From DATMXS01 sp035561355 (GTDB lineage Bacteria; Acidobacteriota; Terriglobia; Bryobacterales; Bryobacteraceae): a stretch of DNA of 64,000 nt. The notes below the pieces were generated by a model. That model searched no databases. It worked only from the letters and a program-made list of their open reading frames with translations, and was not told where the DNA came from. Position 1 is the first letter of the stretch. The number at the start of each line of letters is the position of its first letter. The stretch spans positions 12,909 to 76,908 of the forward strand of contig DATMXS010000095.1 of NCBI GenBank assembly GCA_035561355.1. The letters are read 5' to 3'. This document shows, piece by piece, positions 1-8,039 of this stretch. A program made the translations under genes and the position numbers.

Positions 1-1229
1 GTCAGCTTCCGGGCGAGTTCGATAATGCGCGGATCGAGCGGGGGCAGAAGGAGATTGTTCACCCGTTCGGCTTCAGTCACCTGTGGGACCCAGAGTGCGC
101 TGGGCTCAGCGGTTTCCTCCACGAAAGCATGCGCGACGTATTGAAGGTTATCGGTATTGCCGTAGCCGGCCCGAACGCCGCCATGGGAGTTGCGGACGAC
201 CGACGGCACGTTGATGGTGAGGAACTCCGGCGTACCGGCGAAGAACAGCGCATCGTTGCCGATCGAGTGCAGCCGGACTTCATACGCGAGCCGCTTCCCT
301 TTGCGCCACCGCTGCGGATTATCGGCCAGCAGCACGGAACCGCTTCGAACGCGCAACACATTGCCGGCTTCGGGTGGGTTGTACCAGCGGCGGCCATCGA
401 ACTGCGATAGCGCATTGCCGCGCCACTTCAGATTCGCGGTGCTTTCGCTGCCTACCGGCCGGACGTGCATCACCGCGATGCGCCGCTGCTGAATCTCTCC
501 GATCTCGCCCAGGCGCATTTCATTCGAGAAGCCGGGGATGTGGTACCGGTCCGGAATCAGGTGCTGAAAAGCTGCCCGGGCGGTGCGAGGCAAGAGGAAG
601 AACATCCCGCCCGTGAGGACGAGGATACCTAGGGAGACTAAGACGGTGAGACCGGCCAGACGCCAGTGGAACCGGCGTAGACCGCCGCGGCCGAGATTAC
701 GAGGCTTCCGCACCGAACGGCGAATTTCGGCGCTGGCGAACGTGGCGACGCCGAAGATGAGGAACAGAGCCAGGAAGACAAAGAAACCGAGGTCCGGCGA
801 AAGTAAAGTTGCGGCGATGAGCTCCAGGAACGCAATGATGCCGACGAAGACGTAGTCGCGCGTAGTTTGCGCTGTGAGGAGTTGGAGCACAGCCAGAAAA
901 ACGACGAGGTGGATTGCCGAGGGCAGGAACTCGCGCGAGAGCAAGGTGTAATCGATCGCATAAAAGGCAACGCAGGCGGCGGGTAAGACGAAACTTGCGC
1001 CTTTCGGGAAAGTCCACCGAACGATCCCGAATGCCATCAGAGCGCGCAGGAGGAGTCCCGCGGCCGCGATGAGCGCGGCAGGCCAATCAAGATAGCCGGA
1101 ACCCAACACGGCAAAGTAGCCGCTCGATACGAGGCCCAGGAGGGATAAATCGAAATAGCGGTCCACCGAAACCGCCAGCGCGCCGTTGGTACGGCCCGGC
1201 AGCACGCGGCCCCCGCTGGATACGGGCAT
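1..1229 (-). CDS. TgpA-like membrane transglutaminase (DUF3488 N-terminal part), truncated by window edge
   Basis: About 409 residues are visible and the C-terminus lies beyond base 1. The translation opens with MPVSSGGRVLPG and has about seven hydrophobic segments between residues 27 and 215. A periplasmic stretch follows with FFLLPR and the block GFSNEMRLGEIGEIQQ, which matches the DUF3488 region that precedes the transglutaminase core in TgpA/YebA-type proteins. That catalytic core (Cys-His-Asp) would be in the missing part. The ATG at 1229 is chosen because a TAGAAT hexamer sits 9 bases upstream and no earlier in-frame Met is better placed. It is the last gene of a minus-strand cluster with the FecR protein and two small genes. 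The family is thought to act on proteins or peptides at the cell surface; the substrate here is unknown. Confidence 0.82.
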   Translation of the reverse strand, partial: MPVSSGGRVLPGRTNGALAVSVDRYFDLSLLGLVSSGYFAVLGSGYLDWPAALIAAAGLLLRALMAFGIVRWTFPKGASFVLPAACVAFYAIDYTLLSREFLPSAIHLVVFLAVLQLLTAQTTRDYVFVGIIAFLELIAATLLSPDLGFFVFLALFLIFGVATFASAEIRRSVRKPRNLGRGGLRRFHWRLAGLTVLVSLGILVLTGGMFFLLPRTARAAFQHLIPDRYHIPGFSNEMRLGEIGEIQQRRIAVMHVRPVGSESTANLKWRGNALSQFDGRRWYNPPEAGNVLRVRSGSVLLADNPQRWRKGKRLAYEVRLHSIGNDALFFAGTPEFLTINVPSVVRNSHGGVRAGYGNTDNLQYVAHAFVEETAEPSALWVPQVTEAERVNNLLLPPLDPRIIELARKL

Positions 1230-1238
1230 GTAGCTACT

Positions 1239-1244
1239 ATTCTA
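1239..1244 (-). promoter_or_regulatory. -10-like hexamer TAGAAT for the TgpA-like gene
   Basis: On the minus strand TAGAAT is followed by 9 bases and then the ATG at 1229. Transcription from such an element would begin at or next to the start codon, giving a leaderless or nearly leaderless mRNA. No convincing -35 is seen. The arrangement recurs at many genes in this window. Confidence 0.45.
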
Positions 1245-1252
1245 GTCGATGT

Positions 1253-1298
1253 GCCTGCCGGTCCCGGGATGTATCAACCCGCGCGGGACAGGCGGCAG
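1253..1298 (-). terminator. Long hairpin between the Cys-rich gene and the TgpA-like gene
   Basis: The arms CTGCCG-GTCCCG (1255-1266) and CGGGAC plus CGGCAG (1284-1298) can pair with a small bulge. It lies just after the stop of the minus-strand gene at 1319. No U-tract follows, so it may be a weak or factor-assisted terminator or a processing site. Confidence 0.4.
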
Positions 1299-1318
1299 CA
1301 GTCCGGCAAAGCCGGCCG

Positions 1319-1528
1319 TCAGGAGGTGACGGGCGGTTCGGCGGGCTCGGGTTGCTTCACCTGGGGTTGGGGCTCTTCGAGGGGAACGTCACAAGCGCAG
1401 CAATCGCTACAACGTCCGCAACGGCGGCACAAGTGGTTTGGGCAGGCGTCCTTGGTGCAGAAGACGCAAATACCGGTGGATGGATCCTGGCAGATGCTGC
1501 ACGCGTACGTACGGCCTTCAGTGGTCAC
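1319..1528 (-). CDS. Cysteine-rich 69-residue mini-protein (probable zinc-binding)
   Basis: The product has 69 residues, ten of them cysteines, arranged as CSIC, CVFC, an ACPNHLC segment, CRRC and CSDCCAC between residues 10 and 46. A Pro/Glu-rich tail with no cysteines follows. The spacing looks like a zinc-binding cross-brace (RING- or B-box-like) fold, but I recognise no named family. Its ATG overlaps the stop of the upstream secreted protein gene by four bases, so the two are translationally coupled. There is no signal peptide, whereas its partner is exported. The function is unknown; a protein-protein interaction module is possible. Confidence 0.7.
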   Translation of the reverse strand: MTTEGRTYACSICQDPSTGICVFCTKDACPNHLCRRCGRCSDCCACDVPLEEPQPQVKQPEPAEPPVTS

Positions 1529-2079
1529 CTCTTTGCCTCCTTTTTGTCGGGCGTCTTGCCGCGCGGTTGGCGGGCCAAAATGCCGCGGCAGCGCTGCGCC
1601 TCCTCATCGATGACACGAAACTGCTGCTCGCGATCGGCGGCGAGTTCCACGAGATAGTGCCGGAGTCGCTCGCGATCCGCGGTCTCCTGGGTGATCAGCC
1701 CCATCAGAATGTCGGCGATCGCGGGATTCTGATACCTGCGGACGCCGGCCTCGAGCGACCGAAGCATCTGGTCCACCGACATCATGCGAAAGTAGCTCTC
1801 GAGCGCGGTGGTGAGACGGTCGGGCCGCTTCTGGAGCGCTTGCGTAGTGGTGACAAGATAGCCGATCTCGGCGCGAATTCGCTTCACCTGTTCCGTGTAT
1901 CCGGCAGGAGCATCTTGCCAGGTTTGCGGGTCTATCTTTTCGAGGAAGGGCTGGAAACGCTGGATATTTTCGGCAAGTGATTCAAGCTGTTTACGAACTT
2001 CCCACTCGGGCGGGAGCCCACCGCCGCTCTGCGCCAACACGGGTAGCGACACGACCAACGCAAGCAGAAAATGATGCAT
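1525..2079 (-). CDS. Secreted helical protein of unknown function
   Basis: The product has 184 residues. Residues 1-16 (MHHFLLALVVSLPVLA) form a short signal peptide with cleavage likely after VLAQ. The remainder is largely charged and predicted helical, rich in Glu, Arg and Gln, and ends in a basic tail (GKTPDKKEAKR). I recognise no family. It lies 45 bases after the FecR-domain gene and overlaps the Cys-rich gene by four bases, so the three are probably co-transcribed. A periplasmic or envelope-associated role is inferred from the signal peptide only. Confidence 0.7.
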   Translation of the reverse strand: MHHFLLALVVSLPVLAQSGGGLPPEWEVRKQLESLAENIQRFQPFLEKIDPQTWQDAPAGYTEQVKRIRAEIGYLVTTTQALQKRPDRLTTALESYFRMMSVDQMLRSLEAGVRRYQNPAIADILMGLITQETADRERLRHYLVELAADREQQFRVIDEEAQRCRGILARQPRGKTPDKKEAKR

Positions 2080-2124
2080 GACGTAAAAATCCAGTGTCGC
2101 ATGTCCGCCTGCAGGCGGAAGCCG

Positions 2125-2952
2125 CTACATCGGAGGCGGGGGAGGCGGACCCGCAGGGGGCGTGGTGCCGGTACTGCCGCCGGAACCGCCGTCGGCGGGT
2201 GGAACTGGAGGCGTACCGGGATCCTGGTCGCCAGGGAGACCACCGCCGCCTGTGCCAGTGGTGGGCGGTGCGGTCCCTCCGCCGGCGCCGGTCCGGGGCG
2301 ACCGGGTCATCGTGCTGTAGAGCGCTTCGGCAACGGCTCGAAGCGCCGCCCGAACAACACCGCCGCGGTCGATCGACTTCTGCGCGAGCGGCTCATCTTT
2401 ATAGACCCTGATCCACTCGCCCTCGCCCAGCAGCTTGGGAGGGCTGAACCGGAGCACGCGATGCTCCACCGCGACCTGCCCTTCCTCAACCACAACGAGC
2501 GTGGTTTCGCCTTCCTCGACGGTGACGTCGAAAATGGTGCCGCGCACCGAGATGATGGCCGTGGGGCTGTGAACCTTATTGCGGTTGGGCTGGCCGCCCA
2601 AGCTTTTTTGGATGTGGACCTTGACGCGTCCGAGCAGGAGTTCCAGCAGATCGCGCCAGTCGCCCGGGTTGTCCCGGAAAGTCACGCGCGAATCAGGGTA
2701 AACCTCAAACGTGCTGCCGTCCGAAACCTTGAATACGGCTAAACCATCCGGACCAGTCAAAATGATCTGGCGGGGCTTAATGCGGTCACCCACATTCAGC
2801 GCCCATGGGTTGGAATCCCGCAGGATCGAGACGCGGCCGCTGACGGAGATCAGAACGGCGGCGGTGTCATCCGCATTTTGAGCCGGACACACTTGGGGCA
2901 TCGCCGCCAGAAGCAGCGCCACACCGGCCATAGAACCGAACCACCGCAACAT
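2125..2952 (-). CDS. FecR-domain secreted protein
   Basis: The product has 275 residues: a signal peptide (residues 1-24, ending VCPAQ), then a FecR-type beta domain at about 30-190. The domain carries the family pattern: SVSGRVSILRDSNPWALNVGDRI, a 'PDGLAVFKVSDGSTFEVYPDSRVTF'-like stretch, and the block TAIISVRGTIFDV. The C-terminal 70 residues are Gly/Pro/Thr-rich and end in a proline run (PPPPPPM). Classical FecR proteins signal between TonB receptors and ECF sigma factors, but none of those is nearby. Acidobacteria carry many such stand-alone FecR-domain proteins, so iron regulation should not be assumed. It heads the minus-strand cluster that runs to the TgpA-like gene. Confidence 0.85.
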   Translation of the reverse strand: MLRWFGSMAGVALLLAAMPQVCPAQNADDTAAVLISVSGRVSILRDSNPWALNVGDRIKPRQIILTGPDGLAVFKVSDGSTFEVYPDSRVTFRDNPGDWRDLLELLLGRVKVHIQKSLGGQPNRNKVHSPTAIISVRGTIFDVTVEEGETTLVVVEEGQVAVEHRVLRFSPPKLLGEGEWIRVYKDEPLAQKSIDRGGVVRAALRAVAEALYSTMTRSPRTGAGGGTAPPTTGTGGGGLPGDQDPGTPPVPPADGGSGGSTGTTPPAGPPPPPPM

Positions 2953-2960
2953 TACACGAC

Positions 2961-2998
2961 CCCGCTTCGGGTTTTCGGACCAGATCTACCCGCTTCGG
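2961..2998. repeat. Two copies of CCCGCTTCGG in the FecR-gene leader
   Basis: The ten-base sequence CCCGCTTCGG occurs at 2961-2970 and again at 2989-2998, 28 bases apart. Both lie within 50 bases upstream of the FecR-gene start in the 190-base divergent intergenic region. Related CCGCTTCGG strings occur next to rne (45820 and about 46060). It could be a paired operator or a leader structure. Confidence 0.35.
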
Positions 2999-3125
2999 AT
3001 TGCCAACTCAGTCTAACACCAGAATTGCAGAGCAAAAAGGTGTCCGTTGGGTAATATTCATGAAAATCCATTCAAAACAACGGCTTGTATACAAAACGTA
3101 CCTGTGCGAAACGGCTCTGAGACGC

Positions 3126-3131
3126 TACAAT
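3126..3131 (+). promoter_or_regulatory. -10-like hexamer TACAAT for the beta-propeller gene
   Basis: TACAAT ends 11 bases before the preferred ATG at 3143, which would give a leader of only a few bases. No clear -35 stands 17 bases further upstream. Confidence 0.4.
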
Positions 3132-3142
3132 GGACCCATCTG

Positions 3143-5053
3143 ATGTGTCAAAGCGCCACGAACGCACTGAGTGCGGCGCGGTCTGACTGGGCCAGGGGGC
3201 TGGCAGTGCTGGCAGCTCTCGTTGTATCCCTCGGCTCGTCTCACGCCCAGACTCCACGCGCCCGCCCGGAGTGGCGGCGCATAGGAAACGGCGCAGTGGA
3301 TGCGCCACTCGCATCTCCGGGCTCAGGCGCGGTCGATCGCGTCTGGTACGCGCAGGACGGGGCCCGCCTGTTTGCTCGCACCGCCGGCGGCCGGGTTTGG
3401 GAGACCACGGATTTCCAATCATGGAAGCCGAGCACTGCGACGGCGCCTGCGTCCCCCACCGTGGCGGAGGCACCCGACCGGCTGCCGGAAGGCGCCACGG
3501 CTATCAAACGCCACCCCTCGGAACCGAACCGGCTCTACGCCTTTGGCGCCCAACTCCTGCGTTCCGATGATGGCGGGGTCAACTGGACGAACCTGACGGC
3601 GTACCACCGCGAATCGATCATTGGCGGTGGCATGCAGGATGTCGCGATATCGCCGCGCAATCCCGAGGAAGTGGTCGTCGCGAACGAGAACGGTTTGTGG
3701 CGATCCGCGGATGGCGGCCTGTGCTGGACGGGACTAAACGAATCGCTGCCAAACCTCCCCGTGCAGCGGTTTGCGGGCCTGCCGCAGACCACGCGGGGCG
3801 TACGCATCGAGACGGCTGGTTATGGTGTTGCCGAGTGGATGCCGGGCGAGAAGCGCGCGTGGAGGCCGGTGGGGCCTGTTTCCGAAGATGCCGAACTCCG
3901 GCGGGCGCTCTCGGGTACTCTGGGCGCCGCCGTAACCGCTGCCACGGCGGAGAGCGATTTCGTTTACGCCGGTTCCGATGACGGCCGTCTCTGGGCATCG
4001 CCGGACCATGGCCGTACCTGGACCATGACGGCGCCCACCGAGCGAGGGACCGTATCCGCCCTTTTTGCGGATCGCCGGGAACCTCGTGTCGCGCTCGCAA
4101 CCTTCGCCTCCGCGCGCGGTCAGCGAGTCCTCCGGACAGTGAATGGCGGCCAGTATTGGGACGACCTGACGACCGATTTGCCCGCAGGCGCGGTGCACGG
4201 CATCACGGCCGACCCCCGCAGCGGCACAGTGTATGCCGCGACGGACAGCGGCTTGTACCTGACGCACGCCGACCTCAACGCGCCGGCGCCGGGAGGCACA
4301 TGGTCCGCCGTGGAGGGACTGCCGGAGGGCCGGGTCCTGGATGTCAGGCTCGATCCGGACGGCAACCAGTTATTCGTGGCCTTGGAAGGCGAGGGCGTTT
4401 ACGCGGCCATGGCGCCGCACCGTTTCCTGAGTCCGGGAATCGTGAACGCGGCTGATTTCAGCACTCGGCCGGCCGCTCCTGGATCGCTCCTGAGCGTCCT
4501 CGGCAGCCGGGTGACGGGAGCGCGCGCAGGGGACCTGGTGTTTCCAGTGCTGGCAGCGAGCGACGCCGAGTCGCAGATTCAGGTGCCGTTCAACGCCACC
4601 GGGCCCGCGCTTTCGCTGGCTCTTGAGACGGCCAGGGGGCGGTTGAGCCTATCGATTCCGGTCGGCCCGGTTTCGCCGGCCATTTTCATCGATCGCGACG
4701 GGACGCCGCTGGTCTTGAACGCGGACGACGGTGTTTTGCTGGACGGCATGAACCCGGCGCGTTCGAACGCGCGCATTCAAGTGCTGGCGACCGGCTTGGG
4801 CGCTGTGCGGCCCGAGTGGCCGGTGGGCCGTCCCGGGCCACTCGAGAATCCGCCTCAGGTTGTGGTTCCGGTGCGAGCTTACCTCGACCGCTCGCCGATC
4901 GAGGTGACGCGCGCGGTGCTCGCCCCAGGGTACGTCGGCTTGTATCTCATTGAGATCCAATTGCCCGCAATCGTGAACACCGGCGCCGCGGAGTTGTACC
5001 TGGAGGCCGAAGGCCAGGCGAGCAACCGGGTCCGCATCACAATCGAGCCATAA
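3143..5053 (+). CDS. Secreted beta-propeller (BNR/VPS10-like) protein with Solibacter-type C-terminal domain
   Basis: The product has 636 residues from the ATG at 3143. That start is chosen because it begins a clear signal peptide (through SHAQ, about residue 36) and follows a -10-like hexamer; an upstream in-frame ATG at 3047 adds 32 implausible residues. Residues about 45-420 hold repeated propeller blades with Asp-box-like motifs (SDDGGVNWT, SADGGLCWT, SPDHGRTWT, TVNGGQYWD), as in sialidase/BNR and photosystem II stability-factor-like folds. From about 430, GIVNAADFSTRPAAPGSLLS begins a C-terminal domain of the type abundant in Solibacter (TIGR03437-like). No catalytic residues are evident. 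It is probably an extracellular binding or adhesion protein. Confidence 0.8.
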   Translation: MCQSATNALSAARSDWARGLAVLAALVVSLGSSHAQTPRARPEWRRIGNGAVDAPLASPGSGAVDRVWYAQDGARLFARTAGGRVWETTDFQSWKPSTATAPASPTVAEAPDRLPEGATAIKRHPSEPNRLYAFGAQLLRSDDGGVNWTNLTAYHRESIIGGGMQDVAISPRNPEEVVVANENGLWRSADGGLCWTGLNESLPNLPVQRFAGLPQTTRGVRIETAGYGVAEWMPGEKRAWRPVGPVSEDAELRRALSGTLGAAVTAATAESDFVYAGSDDGRLWASPDHGRTWTMTAPTERGTVSALFADRREPRVALATFASARGQRVLRTVNGGQYWDDLTTDLPAGAVHGITADPRSGTVYAATDSGLYLTHADLNAPAPGGTWSAVEGLPEGRVLDVRLDPDGNQLFVALEGEGVYAAMAPHRFLSPGIVNAADFSTRPAAPGSLLSVLGSRVTGARAGDLVFPVLAASDAESQIQVPFNATGPALSLALETARGRLSLSIPVGPVSPAIFIDRDGTPLVLNADDGVLLDGMNPARSNARIQVLATGLGAVRPEWPVGRPGPLENPPQVVVPVRAYLDRSPIEVTRAVLAPGYVGLYLIEIQLPAIVNTGAAELYLEAEGQASNRVRITIEP

Positions 5054-5141
5054 CCGATAGGGAGCCTGGGACTTGCTTCGTACCACAATGGCATCCAGAC
5101 ACGTCTAACCTTGCGGTAGGATTGGAGTTTCGAGGCCCGTA

Positions 5142-5675
5142 ATGATTAGCAGACGTCTCGCGCTGGCCGCATTGCTCTCGGCAGCGGCATTCGCGCAGGA
5201 AACAGACAAACTAGCGCCCTATTACCCGACTCCCGAGACCATCGTCAAGAAGATGCTCGAATTCGGCGAATTGAAGCCGGGGGAGAAGATGTTCGACCTC
5301 GGAAGCGGCGACGGCCGAATCGTCATCATGGCCGCGCAGAAGTTCAAGGCCGATGCGACCGGCGTCGAATTCGATAAGGACCTGTACCGCCAGAGCATGG
5401 ACCGCATCAAGAGCCTGGGCCTTTCGGCTCGCGCCCGCATCGTCAACGGGGACATCATGAAGCAGGACTACAGCTCGGCGAACCTGCTCACCGTCTACCT
5501 GCTGCCGTCGTCGAACGACAAGGTGCGGCCGATTCTCGAAAAGCAGCTCAAGAAGGGTACCCGCATTGTCGCTCACGATTTCGAGTTCTCCGGGTGGACA
5601 CCCGAGAAGACCGAGACCATTGAGGACGATGGTGAAGGCCGCAGTCATACTCTCTATCTGTACCGGATCAAATAA
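5142..5675 (+). CDS. Exported SAM-dependent methyltransferase resembling FAM173/ANTKMT lysine methyltransferases
   Basis: The product has 177 residues. Residues 1-19 look like a Sec signal peptide (MISRRLALAALLSAAAFAQ). The class I methyltransferase core follows: YYPTPETIV (27-35), motif I DLGSGDGR (52-59), the acidic GVEFD (about 74), NGDIM (about 103), a hydrophobic strand LTVYLLPSSN in place of a classical catalytic motif, and FSGWTPEKTE near the C-terminus. From memory, the PTP block, SGDGRIVI and WTP motifs resemble the small eukaryotic FAM173 (ANTKMT/ATPSCKMT) lysine methyltransferases. A methyltransferase outside the cytoplasm would lack SAM, so either the leader is a membrane anchor facing inward or the export is real and odd. 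It stands alone between the beta-propeller gene and the kinase gene. Confidence 0.75.
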   Translation: MISRRLALAALLSAAAFAQETDKLAPYYPTPETIVKKMLEFGELKPGEKMFDLGSGDGRIVIMAAQKFKADATGVEFDKDLYRQSMDRIKSLGLSARARIVNGDIMKQDYSSANLLTVYLLPSSNDKVRPILEKQLKKGTRIVAHDFEFSGWTPEKTETIEDDGEGRSHTLYLYRIK

Positions 5676-5701
5676 CCGGGGAGTTGCATGTGCAAGCGTT
5701 C

Positions 5702-5707
5702 TATAAT
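5702..5707 (+). promoter_or_regulatory. Consensus -10 TATAAT for the histidine kinase gene
   Basis: A perfect TATAAT ends 11 bases before the ATG at 5719 and only 2 bases before an in-frame TTG at 5710. It therefore favours the ATG and a leader of about four bases. No good -35 at 17 bp spacing is visible. Confidence 0.5.
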
Positions 5708-5718
5708 GCTTGCGCGAG

Positions 5719-6876
5719 ATGCCTGCTGCTGCCACCAACACCGTGCCTGCCGGATGGCGCCGCATCCGTAGCATTCTGCGGGCGGCGCTTGCCGTAGCAG
5801 CTCTGTACGCGCAGATCGCGTCACCGCCCTCGATCATCTCGCCTACCACCATCGTCGCCGCGCTATTCCTGATTTACGCCCTGCTGTCCGCGGTATGGAA
5901 GAAACTCGACGAGCTTCAAAACTCCATTGCCAGCCTGGTTCTCGAAACGGCGTTCTTTGTCGCCTTCGCGGCGTTCGGCGCGGATTGGAATGGCTGGGTG
6001 GGCTCCTCACTGTTCCTTTACCTGATGATTGCCGCCGCGATCGGCCACGACTGGTGGGACGTGATCGTCGTTGCCGGCGCATCGCTCGCGTTCTTCCTGG
6101 TGATCCAGCCGCCGGTGGATCCCGACATGCTCCGCGTGGTATCGGTTGCCGGCATTCTCGCCGCCTCCGTCGGCTATCACAAGCGGCATATCCAGACACG
6201 CGTCGCCGCATCAGGCCGCAGGGAGAAGCAGCTTCGCGCCGAACTCGACACGGTGCGGGAGCTGGAGAGACAGCGAATCGCGGGGGATTTCCACGACGGG
6301 CCGCTGCAGCATTTCATCGCTCTCCAGGTGCGGCTCGACATCCTCGGGACCCTGCTCAAGCGCGACCGTTCCGCGGCCGAAGAGGACCTCAAGGAACTGC
6401 AGCAGATCTCACGGCAGCAGGTGACCGAAATACGATCTTTCCTCAGGAGCATGAAACCGGTCGAGATGGATGCGAACGATTTGGTGGCCTCCACGCGCCG
6501 TCTCGTCGAATATTTCCAGAAGGATACCGGCATCAACTCGCGGTTCATGAGCACCGAGCCGACCCTGAACGTGACAACGGAACTCGGGCAGGAACTCATT
6601 CAGATTCTCCGCGAAGCGCTCACGAATGTGCAAAAGCACTCTCGCGCCGAGCGGGTTGTGATTTCGCTGGAGCAGAACGGGCGCGTGCTGGAACTCACCG
6701 TGGACGATGATGGCGCGGGGTTTGCTTTCAGCGGCTCATTCAACCTGGATGAACTTGACCTGTTGCGGCTCGGCCCGCAAAGCATCAAACGGCGCGTCCG
6801 CAGCATCGGGGGAGAACTCCAGATCGAATCACGCCCGGGCCACGGCGCCGGGCTGAACATCCGCGTGCCTTGCTAA
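5719..6876 (+). CDS. Membrane sensor histidine kinase (HisKA_3/NarL-DegS type)
   Basis: The product has 385 residues from the ATG at 5719. Residues about 15-155 hold five or six hydrophobic segments with no recognisable periplasmic sensor domain, so it probably senses within the membrane. The dimerisation/phosphoacceptor motif FHDGPLQHFIALQ places the phospho-His at about residue 192. The HATPase domain follows with N-box EALTNVQKHS and G-box DDDGAGF, then a conserved GGELQIESRPGHG near the end. No response regulator gene is adjacent, so its partner lies elsewhere. The bshA gene starts nine bases after its stop; co-transcription is possible, though bshA may have its own start signal. Confidence 0.87.
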   Translation: MPAAATNTVPAGWRRIRSILRAALAVAALYAQIASPPSIISPTTIVAALFLIYALLSAVWKKLDELQNSIASLVLETAFFVAFAAFGADWNGWVGSSLFLYLMIAAAIGHDWWDVIVVAGASLAFFLVIQPPVDPDMLRVVSVAGILAASVGYHKRHIQTRVAASGRREKQLRAELDTVRELERQRIAGDFHDGPLQHFIALQVRLDILGTLLKRDRSAAEEDLKELQQISRQQVTEIRSFLRSMKPVEMDANDLVASTRRLVEYFQKDTGINSRFMSTEPTLNVTTELGQELIQILREALTNVQKHSRAERVVISLEQNGRVLELTVDDDGAGFAFSGSFNLDELDLLRLGPQSIKRRVRSIGGELQIESRPGHGAGLNIRVPC

Positions 6877-6885
6877 AGTGGGCGT

Positions 6886-8010
6886 GTGAAAGTCGGGATT
6901 ACCTGTTATCCCACGTACGGCGGCAGCGGCATCGTCGCGACAGAACTCGGCCTGGAACTGGCCACGCGCGGCCACGAGGTGCACTTCATCTCGTATGCGA
7001 ACCCGATCCGCCTGGACCCGGGCATTCCGCGCATCCACTATCACGAGGTGGAAGTCACAAATTATCCGCTGTTCCTATACCCGCCTTATTGCCTGGCGCT
7101 TGCCTCGCGCATGGCCGAAGTAGCGGAGCACCAGCGGCTGGATCTCCTCCACGTTCATTACGCCATCCCGCACTCCATCTCGGCGATGCTCGCACAACAG
7201 ATGCTGGCGGCCAAGCGGCGGGTGCCGTTCATCACGACGCTTCACGGCACGGACATCACACTGGTCGGAAGCGACCGCTCGTATCTGCCCATCACGAAGT
7301 TCTCCATCGAACAATCGGACGGCGTTACCGCCATCAGTGACTACCTGCGCGCCCGCACTGCGGACGTGTTCGGGATCCCGAACCACATCCGCGTGATCAA
7401 GAACTTCGTCAACTGCGAGATGTACCAGCCAGACCCGGTGCGGCGATTGGAGGCCGATCTCGGCCCGCCGGGCGTGAAGCGGCTAATGCACCTTTCGAAC
7501 TTCCGTCCTGTGAAGCGTGTGAACGATTGCATCCGCATCCTCGCGGAGGTACTGAAGCAAACGCCCGCGCACCTGCTGATGGTGGGGGACGGCCCGGACC
7601 GTGGCCCGGCGGAGCAGCTTGCCTGGGACCTCGGCATCCAGGACAACGTCACTTTCATGGGCAAACAGAGCCATGTGGAACGGCTGATTCCCTTGGCGCA
7701 CGTACTGCTGTTGCCGAGTGAACTGGAGTCGTTCGGCCTGGCGGCACTCGAAGCCATGGCGTGCGGCGTGCCGCCGGTGGCAACCAACGTGGGCGGCTTG
7801 CCGGAACTGGTGAGTCACGGAGTGGACGGATTTCTGGAAGCGCCTGGAGACGTGCCGGCGCACGCGGCGCGCGTCTGCGAACTGCTCACTGACCAGGATC
7901 TTTATGTGCGCATGGCCGCCGCTGCCCGCCACACAGCGGAGAGCCGCTTCTGCACCTCGATCATCATTCCGCAATATGAAGGCTATTACCGGGAAGTGGC
8001 GAACGTTTGA
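6886..8010 (+). CDS. bshA: N-acetyl-alpha-D-glucosaminyl L-malate synthase (bacillithiol step 1)
   Basis: The product has 374 residues, a GT4 (GT-B) glycosyltransferase that joins UDP-GlcNAc to L-malate in bacillithiol synthesis. The N-terminus MKVGITCYPTYGGSGIVATELG and the block FISYANPIRLD are characteristic of BshA, distinguishing it from other GT4 enzymes. The donor-site motif ESFGLAALEAMACGVPPVAT is present at about residue 285. The start is GTG at 6886, which matches the family N-terminus exactly. bshB and bshC are not in the window. Bacillithiol genes occur in Acidobacteria as well as Firmicutes and Deinococcus. The cytoplasmic product supports thiol redox homeostasis. Confidence 0.92.
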   Translation: MKVGITCYPTYGGSGIVATELGLELATRGHEVHFISYANPIRLDPGIPRIHYHEVEVTNYPLFLYPPYCLALASRMAEVAEHQRLDLLHVHYAIPHSISAMLAQQMLAAKRRVPFITTLHGTDITLVGSDRSYLPITKFSIEQSDGVTAISDYLRARTADVFGIPNHIRVIKNFVNCEMYQPDPVRRLEADLGPPGVKRLMHLSNFRPVKRVNDCIRILAEVLKQTPAHLLMVGDGPDRGPAEQLAWDLGIQDNVTFMGKQSHVERLIPLAHVLLLPSELESFGLAALEAMACGVPPVATNVGGLPELVSHGVDGFLEAPGDVPAHAARVCELLTDQDLYVRMAAAARHTAESRFCTSIIIPQYEGYYREVANV

Positions 8011-8023
8011 TCCCTCACAGAGC

Positions 8024-8029
8024 TACAAT
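8024..8029 (+). promoter_or_regulatory. -10-like hexamer TACAAT for the enolase-superfamily gene
   Basis: TACAAT ends ten bases before the ATG at 8040 and 13 before a second in-frame ATG at 8043. It lies just after the bshA stop, so the gene probably has its own start of transcription. Confidence 0.45.
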
Positions 8030-8039
8030 TTGACTACCC

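Noticed and set aside
3047..3142. Upstream ATG extending the beta-propeller protein by 32 residues
   Set aside because: It would place non-hydrophobic residues before a clear signal peptide; the -10-like hexamer at 3126 lies inside this extension.
5684..5689. TTGCAT as a -35 for the TATAAT at 5702
   Set aside because: The spacer is only 12 bases, too short for a sigma-70 promoter.
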